Part shown: positions 21,025 to 24,329 of the stretch, one piece after another
Layout: every line of letters begins with the position of its first letter
How positions within the stretch are numbered: position 1 is the stretch's first letter
DNA from: a virus
Reading direction: 5' to 3' (one strand)
Virus record (IMG/VR): IMGVR_UViG_3300021963_000637
Location: 1-24,329 of that record
DNA length: 24,329 nucleotides
Notes under the pieces: generated by a model
What the model was told of the DNA's origin: nothing
The model's input: the letters and a program-made list of their open reading frames with translations, nothing else
Databases searched by the model: none
Translations under genes and position numbers: made by a program

Positions 21025-21850
21025 TAAAAGAATTGTTCCTTTAACTGGTCTTCCAAGATCAGGATCCACTTTGTTAATGAGCATTTTGAATCAAAATGAT
21101 TTATTTACAGTAGCTCCAGACTCAGACCTTTCTCCATTATTAGGTTCAATTCGTAACTGGGGGTCTGATATGTTAAAAAAATCACAACTTCCCCATAAGA
21201 ATTTTCATAACTCTATTTTAAATTTTTGTAGATCTGGTGCATTATCCTGGTTAAATGATAATTGTAAGACAGATTTTTTGATTGATAAGAATAGATTCTG
21301 GATATATCAACACCAATTTATGTTTCAAGTTTTTCCAAATATTCAAATGATTTTGAATATTCGAGATTTGAGATTTGTCATTAATTCGATGTTAAAATCT
21401 CAATCTAATACTTTTTGTATAAATTTTCAAAATTATTACTCGGATATGAATGAAGATTTTATGCTTCAAAGAGTAAAAGATTGTTTAAATACTTGGTGGT
21501 TAAAAGAAGTTTTAGTTAGTTTAAAAGAATTGATTGAAGTTTCTCCAAATTATAGAGAGCAACTCTTAATTTTTAGACATGAGCAATTAATTTTAAATCC
21601 TCAAGACTCAATGAATATAATTTATGATTTTTTTGAACTACCAAGGTATGAACATGATTTTAATAATATTGAAAAAATAGAGCCTCATTATGACAACATG
21701 TATATGCCCTATGGGGATCATCAAATACAATCAAAATTGTCAACTAAATTGCCAGATAAGTTATCGCATCTTCCAGAAAAATATGCTAACTGGATTGTTG
21801 AAGAATATAAATGGTATTATGAAAAATTTTATCCAGAAGTTCTTCAATAA
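21008..21850 (+). CDS. Sulfotransferase
   Basis: A 280-aa PAPS-dependent sulfotransferase. The 5'-phosphosulfate loop TGLPRSGSTLL is at 13-23, and the 3'-phosphate-binding motif is NIRDLRFVINS with R119 and S127 at the usual 8-residue spacing. A C-terminal helix-rich part (EEYKWYYEKF) ends the domain as in other family members. The acceptor could be a glycan, lipid or small molecule; it is not predictable. The coding DNA is clearly more AT-rich than its neighbours: 44 of 180 bases are G or C in 21421-21600, against 27 of 60 in 18001-18060 of nrdA. This suggests a recent acquisition. It overlaps the 53-aa gene upstream, and its TAA overlaps the endonuclease ATG. Confidence 0.88.
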   Translation: MNTDIDKRIVPLTGLPRSGSTLLMSILNQNDLFTVAPDSDLSPLLGSIRNWGSDMLKKSQLPHKNFHNSILNFCRSGALSWLNDNCKTDFLIDKNRFWIYQHQFMFQVFPNIQMILNIRDLRFVINSMLKSQSNTFCINFQNYYSDMNEDFMLQRVKDCLNTWWLKEVLVSLKELIEVSPNYREQLLIFRHEQLILNPQDSMNIIYDFFELPRYEHDFNNIEKIEPHYDNMYMPYGDHQIQSKLSTKLPDKLSHLPEKYANWIVEEYKWYYEKFYPEVLQ

Positions 21851-22287
21851 TGAGTTGCAATTACGAAAATCCGTGGTATTATATGGGGGAAGTCTTTGAG
21901 TCTGAAAACATTGAAGACAATTTTGGATTTGTTTATCTGATTGAAAATAAGATAAACGGTAGAAAATACATTGGAAGAAAATACTTTTGGTCATTTCGAA
22001 AACCAAAAGGTAAAAGTCGAAAAGTAAAATCTGAATCTGATTGGAAAAAGTATTATGGGTCTTGTCCGGAACTTAAAGAAGACGTTATCAAGTTTGGCAG
22101 AGAAAATTTTAGTCGAACTATGTTATCAGTACATAAAACAGGCGGCAAAACAAACTTCGAAGAGACGCGCCAGTTATTTGCGAACAATGTACTCACAGAA
22201 TCGCTTGACGATGGAAGCCCAGCGTGGTACAATAGTAACATCCTCAGCAGGTACTTCCGAAAAGACTACTATGGAAAAGACGATTGA
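21850..22287 (+). CDS. GIY-YIG-type endonuclease (Seg-like)
   Basis: A 145-aa protein. The N-terminal half matches the GIY-YIG nuclease pattern: GFVYLIENKINGRKYIGRK (26-44) has the F-V-Y strand, an 11-residue gap and YIGRK with R43. DWKKYYGSCPELKEDV and FGRENFSRTML follow, and NFEE gives a candidate catalytic glutamate. A C-terminal AWYNSNILSRYFRKDYYG block completes the form I associate with proteins labelled Seg-like or putative endonuclease in cyanophages. It could be a free-standing homing endonuclease or a resident repair/packaging nuclease. The start overlaps the sulfotransferase stop (TAATG), and the next gene begins 17 bases inside it. Confidence 0.8.
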   Translation: MSCNYENPWYYMGEVFESENIEDNFGFVYLIENKINGRKYIGRKYFWSFRKPKGKSRKVKSESDWKKYYGSCPELKEDVIKFGRENFSRTMLSVHKTGGKTNFEETRQLFANNVLTESLDDGSPAWYNSNILSRYFRKDYYGKDD

Positions 22288-22495
22288 ACCAGTCAAGTAT
22301 GCTCGTGAGTGGAGTATTGATCGTATTCATGAACTTGCAGAAGGAGATGTTCAGAGTCAGTTTGATGCTCTTGCAATCGCAGAAGAATTTCATGAGTGGA
22401 TTCATCTTCCTCAAGGTCCCAACTACCTGCAGTGTTTGGTGATGGAGAGACCCCCTGGATTTGGAGATCAAGAGATTGACATTCTTGACAAATAA
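22271..22495 (+). CDS. Acidic 74-aa protein of unknown function
   Basis: I chose the ATG at 22271, 17 bases inside the endonuclease gene, because the open frame further upstream only shadows that gene. The product begins MEKTIEPVKYAREWSIDRI, is acidic and helical (HELAEGDVQSQFDALAIAEEF, split as HELAEGDVQ and FDALAIAEEF), then HEWIHLPQGPNYLQCLVMER and a C-terminal GFGDQEIDILDK. It is compact, with no known motif. The last codons overlap the -35 box of a perfect promoter. Confidence 0.75.
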   Translation: MEKTIEPVKYAREWSIDRIHELAEGDVQSQFDALAIAEEFHEWIHLPQGPNYLQCLVMERPPGFGDQEIDILDK

Positions 22496-22513
22496 TAAAT
22501 AATCACTTATAAT
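22485..22513 (+). promoter_or_regulatory. Perfect sigma70 promoter before the lysozyme
   Basis: TTGACA (22485-22490), exactly 17 bp, TATAAT (22508-22513). The predicted start near 22520 falls in the 5' arm of a terminator hairpin, so the transcript would begin with a stem-loop. It would drive the lysozyme and the following small genes. Confidence 0.75.
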
Positions 22514-22517
22514 GCAT

Positions 22518-22546
22518 AAAACCCACTTCTAAAGAGTGGGTTTTTT
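22518..22546 (+). terminator. Terminator hairpin after the 74-aa gene
   Basis: A perfect 10-bp stem AAAACCCACT (22518-22527) with AGTGGGTTTT (22535-22544), a 7-base loop and a T tract (22541-22546). For transcripts from upstream it is a good terminator. For transcripts from the promoter at 22485 it is a 5'-end hairpin. Confidence 0.82.
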
Positions 22547-22562
22547 ATTATGAGTCATTGAT

Positions 22563-23276
22563 GTGAAAATTAGAGCCCAGGAGATTGCCCCCAGAGATGG
22601 GGGAAGTGCGCTTTCTCTATTGGGATGTAGAGTTCAATTTAACCTAGTGCAAAACTTCTTTACTGTAGCCCTGCCCCTTCTGGCATCGGTTACAACCAAC
22701 GTGGCAACGATGCCGATCTTTCCTCCTTTGAGTGCTCCTCCAGCACCATTCTCAATCATTAAGGAGTTTGAAACGACAGCGACCAAGGAGGTTGCTCCTG
22801 AGAAGCCAAAAGAACAAAGGCTAATTTGTAAAGGGTGTAATGAACATGAGAATGCTACCCTGGCATTCTTCCAGGATCGTGGTATTAAAGACAGAAACGC
22901 CCTTGCTACCATCATGGGTAACATTCGTCAGGAATCAACTTTTATTCCTAACATTTGCGAAGGTGGTAGTAGAACCAGTTATCATAACTGCTGGCGCGGT
23001 TACGGACTGATTCAATGGACATCTGCCAATCGTTATTATGGATTGGGTGATTTTGCTAGAAAGTTTGGTGGGTCACCATCAACACTTGAAACGCAACTTC
23101 GTTATCTAACGACTGAGGTTCAGTGGCAACGAATTGAGGAGAAGATGAAAACTCCAGGAAAATCAATCGACCGCTACATGGACTATGCGTACAGCTGGAT
23201 CGGGTGGGGGCATCATGGTGCTCGTACCTCCTATGCATATGATTATGCTTCCCGTCTGATTAAGGTAGAAGTTTAA
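22563..23276 (+). CDS. Phage lysozyme-like muramidase with membrane segment
   Basis: A 237-aa protein, provisional GTG start at 22563; a GTG at 22647 directly before the hydrophobic stretch is another option. Residues about 29-46 (LVQNFFTVALPLLASVTT) form a possible signal-anchor, followed by a Pro-rich linker (PIFPPLSAPPAPF). The catalytic domain (about 95-235) matches the phage tail-lysozyme family: FFQDRGIKDRNALATIMGN, then RQESTFIPN with probable catalytic E124, CEGG...NCWRGYGLIQWT, and a terminal WGHHGARTSYAYDYA. It would cleave peptidoglycan, either at lysis with signal-arrest-like export or as a virion enzyme. It follows a perfect early-type promoter, and a hairpin follows its stop. 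Confidence 0.85.
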   Translation: MKIRAQEIAPRDGGSALSLLGCRVQFNLVQNFFTVALPLLASVTTNVATMPIFPPLSAPPAPFSIIKEFETTATKEVAPEKPKEQRLICKGCNEHENATLAFFQDRGIKDRNALATIMGNIRQESTFIPNICEGGSRTSYHNCWRGYGLIQWTSANRYYGLGDFARKFGGSPSTLETQLRYLTTEVQWQRIEEKMKTPGKSIDRYMDYAYSWIGWGHHGARTSYAYDYASRLIKVEV

Positions 23277-23281
23277 TATAT

Positions 23282-23310
23282 AAGGGGAGTGCTGCAGACC
23301 TCCCCTTTCT
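23282..23310 (+). terminator. Hairpin/terminator after the lysozyme
   Basis: A perfect stem AAGGGGAG (23282-23289) with CTCCCCTT (23300-23307) and a 10-base loop, then a weak T-rich run interrupted by C. The next ATG (23312) follows at once. Confidence 0.72.
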
Positions 23311-23311
23311 T

Positions 23312-23497
23312 ATGTCAATCTCAGCAAAGGTTGTAAATAAAGTATTATCGTGGTCGAGTGATAATCAATTAAAGAATTCATGCAAAAGAGTTCTTGATAC
23401 TTATGTTTACAGTGAGCCTGAATTAACAGAAGAAGAATTAGAATCTGCTCTGAAAATTTATCTTGAAGGTCTAGAAGATGAACTTCAAATTTGGTAA
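23312..23497 (+). CDS. Small acidic protein, 61 aa
   Basis: The ATG is 2 bases past the terminator tail, with no free RBS. The product (MSISAKVVNKVLSWSSDNQL at the start) is a basic N-terminal helix followed by CKRVLDTYVYSEPELTEEEL and an acidic helix ESALKIYLEGLEDELQIW. It has no membrane segment or known motif. Its 3' end overlaps the next gene by 20 bases, suggesting coupling. The gene is likely but supported mainly by this overlap and by the lack of other coding in the stretch. Confidence 0.65.
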   Translation: MSISAKVVNKVLSWSSDNQLKNSCKRVLDTYVYSEPELTEEELESALKIYLEGLEDELQIW

Positions 23498-23873
23498 TAA
23501 GAAACCAGATATAAAACAATATGCTATTATAGGAATTGTGTTGTCATCTATTATTGCAGCACTTTCACAATGTACAGGAGCATCTCAAGATGGACTTTGG
23601 GACTTACTGGATGAGGTTCAAAGAAAATATTTCCCACAGACTATTCTTAACGAGTTTGTTATTAAAGATCCTGCGAAGTTAGAACGTAGGATAAAGCGTG
23701 ATGTAGACGCGGCCATCGCAGAGTATGAACGCTTGACGGGTGATGATGGAACTGTTAGAATGCCTAAACCAAGATTGGTTGAGAAACCATCTGATGGTAG
23801 CAAAGCGCAAGAACTACTCGGTGGTGAAATGCGACTTTGTGCTCCTTGGGTTGACGACTGCCCCAAGGACTGA
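23478..23873 (+). CDS. Membrane-anchored 131-aa protein
   Basis: Residues 15-30 (YAIIGIVLSSIIAALS) form a membrane or signal segment after a basic start (MNFKFGNKKP). The rest is soluble and charged: GLWDLLDEVQRKYFP, a long helix (LERRIKRDVDAAIAEYERL) and a C-terminus with two cysteines (MRLCAPWVDDCPKD). The cysteine after the hydrophobic segment (LSQC) is a poor lipobox because of the Q at -1. The N-anchored helical form beside a lysozyme invites comparison with spanins, but nothing specific supports it. The 3' end carries the -35 of the tRNA promoter. Confidence 0.75.
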   Translation: MNFKFGNKKPDIKQYAIIGIVLSSIIAALSQCTGASQDGLWDLLDEVQRKYFPQTILNEFVIKDPAKLERRIKRDVDAAIAEYERLTGDDGTVRMPKPRLVEKPSDGSKAQELLGGEMRLCAPWVDDCPKD

Positions 23874-23879
23874 TAGAAT
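23851..23879 (+). promoter_or_regulatory. Sigma70-type promoter for the tRNA cluster
   Basis: TTGACG (23851-23856), exactly 17 bp, TAGAAT (23874-23879). The start would be near 23886, two bases before tRNA-Arg, so it appears to fire almost directly into the tRNA. The -35 lies inside the 131-aa gene. Confidence 0.7.
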
Positions 23880-23887
23880 ACTCTCAT

Positions 23888-23962
23888 GTCTCAGTAGCTC
23901 AGTCGGAATAGAGCATCTGCCTTCTAAGCAGTTGGTCGGGGGTTCGAGTCCCTCCTGAGACG
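23888..23962 (+). tRNA. tRNA-Arg (anticodon TCT)
   Basis: The acceptor stem GTCTCAG (23888-23894) pairs perfectly with CTGAGAC (23955-23961); discriminator G at 23962. The loop CTTCTAA gives anticodon TCT at 23923-23925, reading AGA. The anticodon stem has a T-T mismatch at its outer pair. No CCA is encoded. Confidence 0.93.
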
Positions 23963-23963
23963 C

Positions 23964-23992
23964 TTGACAATTATACTCAACTACTCTATAAT
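23964..23992 (+). promoter_or_regulatory. Perfect sigma70 promoter inside the tRNA cluster
   Basis: TTGACA (23964-23969), exactly 17 bp, TATAAT (23987-23992), starting one base after tRNA-Arg. The start site near 23999 is 4 bases before tRNA-Gly. Both boxes lie in a 10-bp inverted repeat. Confidence 0.78.
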
Positions 23993-23996
23993 TGTC
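23966..23996 (+). repeat. Inverted repeat spanning the tRNA promoter
   Basis: GACAATTATA (23966-23975) and TATAATTGTC (23987-23996) are perfect reverse complements with an 11-base spacer. The arms cover most of the -35 and all of the -10. In RNA read from tRNA-Arg this would be a stem-loop without a T tract. Confidence 0.8.
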
Positions 23997-24002
23997 TCAT
24001 AA

Positions 24003-24073
24003 GCGGGTGTGGTGTAGCGGTAACACGCCATCCTTCCAAGTTGGAATCACGAGTTCGATCCTCGTCACCCGCT
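24003..24073 (+). tRNA. tRNA-Gly (anticodon TCC)
   Basis: The acceptor stem GCGGGTG (24003-24009) pairs perfectly with CACCCGC (24066-24072); discriminator T at 24073. The loop CTTCCAA gives anticodon TCC at 24035-24037, reading GGA. The anticodon stem CCATC/GTTGG has an internal T-T mismatch (24031 with 24041). No CCA is encoded. Confidence 0.92.
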
Positions 24074-24075
24074 CT

Positions 24076-24089
24076 GAACCTTCGGGTTC
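24076..24089 (+). other. UUCG hairpin between tRNA-Gly and tRNA-Asn
   Basis: GAACC (24076-24080), TTCG loop, GGTTC (24085-24089): a compact, very stable hairpin in the 20-base gap between two tRNAs. It may guide tRNA processing or weakly terminate. A similar UUCG hairpin precedes tRNA-Ala. Confidence 0.65.
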
Positions 24090-24093
24090 TTAT

Positions 24094-24165
24094 TCCTCTG
24101 TAGCTCAGCGGTAGAGCTATCGACTGTTAATCGATTGGTCGCAAGTTCGAATCTTGCCGGGGGAG
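24094..24165 (+). tRNA. tRNA-Asn (anticodon GTT)
   Basis: The acceptor stem TCCTCTG (24094-24100) pairs with CGGGGGA (24158-24164) using two T-G pairs; discriminator G at 24165, followed by CCT rather than CCA. The anticodon stem ATCGA/TCGAT is perfect and the loop CTGTTAA gives anticodon GTT at 24126-24128. Confidence 0.93.
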
Positions 24166-24169
24166 CCTA

Positions 24170-24241
24170 GGGCGATTGGCGCAGCGGTAGCGCAGCTGCT
24201 TTACACGCAGACGGTCATTGGTTCGAATCCGATATTGCCCA
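24170..24241 (+). tRNA. tRNA-Val (anticodon TAC)
   Basis: The acceptor stem GGGCGAT (24170-24176) pairs with ATTGCCC (24234-24240) with one G-T; discriminator A at 24241. The loop TTTACAC gives anticodon TAC at 24202-24204, reading GTA. The outer pair of the anticodon stem is a G-A mismatch. It starts 4 bases after tRNA-Asn. Confidence 0.93.
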
Positions 24242-24242
24242 T

Positions 24243-24250
24243 TATAAATA
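24243..24250 (+). promoter_or_regulatory. T4-late-type promoter TATAAATA
   Basis: An exact TATAAATA one base after tRNA-Val and 23 bases before the ATG of the last, truncated gene. Its position between an early-type tRNA unit and a new gene fits a late promoter. Confidence 0.6.
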
Positions 24251-24273
24251 ACTCAAAAGAAGCGCAAGCAATA

Positions 24274-24329
24274 ATGAAAAAGAAAACGTTCAGTAAACTT
24301 ATTCAGGGCCCTTTGCGGTTTCATCACCA
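24274..24329 (+). CDS. Start of a gene cut by the window end
   Basis: An ATG at 24274 opens a frame that continues to the end of the window: MKKKTFSKLIQGPLRFHH. It lies behind a TATAAATA box. The N-terminus is basic with a short amphipathic segment (TFSKLI). Only 18 codons are visible, so neither the family nor even the start is certain. Confidence 0.5.
   Translation, partial: MKKKTFSKLIQGPLRFHH

Noticed and set aside
23565-23575. Possible lipoprotein signal (LSQC) in the 131-aa protein
   Set aside because: Q before the cysteine breaks the lipobox rule (G, A or S expected), so a lipoprotein-type spanin cannot be claimed.
1-24329. CRISPR arrays, insertion sequences, integrase/att sites, introns or inteins in gp43 and nrdA
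   Set aside because: I saw no direct-repeat arrays, transposase or integrase genes, and both host-intron-prone genes read through without interruption.

Overview
The window is part of the genome of a T4-like marine cyanophage (cyanomyovirus type; the host is most likely marine Synechococcus or Prochlorococcus). The evidence is the T4 replication core in near-T4 order on one strand: gp45 (end only), gp44, gp62, RegA, gp43, UvsX, gp41, then gp61, NrdA and NrdB. Mixed in are genes typical of cyanophages: Hsp20, MazG, a MALWGNN-type structural protein and many small conserved genes. Every supported gene is on the + strand, and most are packed as ATGA or TAATG overlaps.

Layout. 1-4435: the sliding clamp end, a DKHIVKM-family protein, a small membrane protein, clamp loader gp44, then three inserted genes (cupin/2OG oxygenase-like, a 371-aa DUF4338/DruA-like protein and a 47-aa protein) before gp62 and regA. 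4436-5263: two hairpins, hsp20, a 51-aa gene and a strong terminator. 5246-10979: a near-consensus sigma70-type promoter, then an 81-aa gene, gp43, a 54-aa gene, uvsX, gp41 and mazG. 10975-16372: a late-type block with TATAAATA motifs, a lone tRNA-Ala, a 240-aa nuclease-like protein, a nucleotidyltransferase with a capsid-targeting-like N-terminus, a 482-aa EF-hand/repeat protein, a small membrane protein, a structural protein and several small proteins. 16319-20862: a perfect TTGACA-N17-TATAAT promoter, then gp61, nrdA, nrdB and a terminator. 20863-22546: a 53-aa gene, an AT-rich sulfotransferase, a GIY-YIG endonuclease and a 74-aa gene. 22485-23873: a perfect promoter nested with a hairpin, a lysozyme and two small overlapping genes. 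23851-24241: a tRNA cluster (Arg, Gly, Asn, Val) with two promoters. The window ends in the start of a further gene behind a TATAAATA motif.

How the parts work together: clamp, clamp loader, polymerase, helicase, primase and recombinase form the replisome. RegA represses translation of early mRNAs. MazG and ribonucleotide reductase act on the nucleotide pool. Two promoter classes are visible. Five host-sigma70-like sites, all with exactly 17-bp spacers, sit before replication, lysis and tRNA units. T4-late-like TATAAATA boxes sit before presumed structural genes. The least explained genes are the DUF4338-like protein, the cupin, the sulfotransferase, and the nucleotidyltransferase with its 482-aa neighbour. 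The last two carry features expected of proteins loaded into the head and cut by the phage prohead protease.
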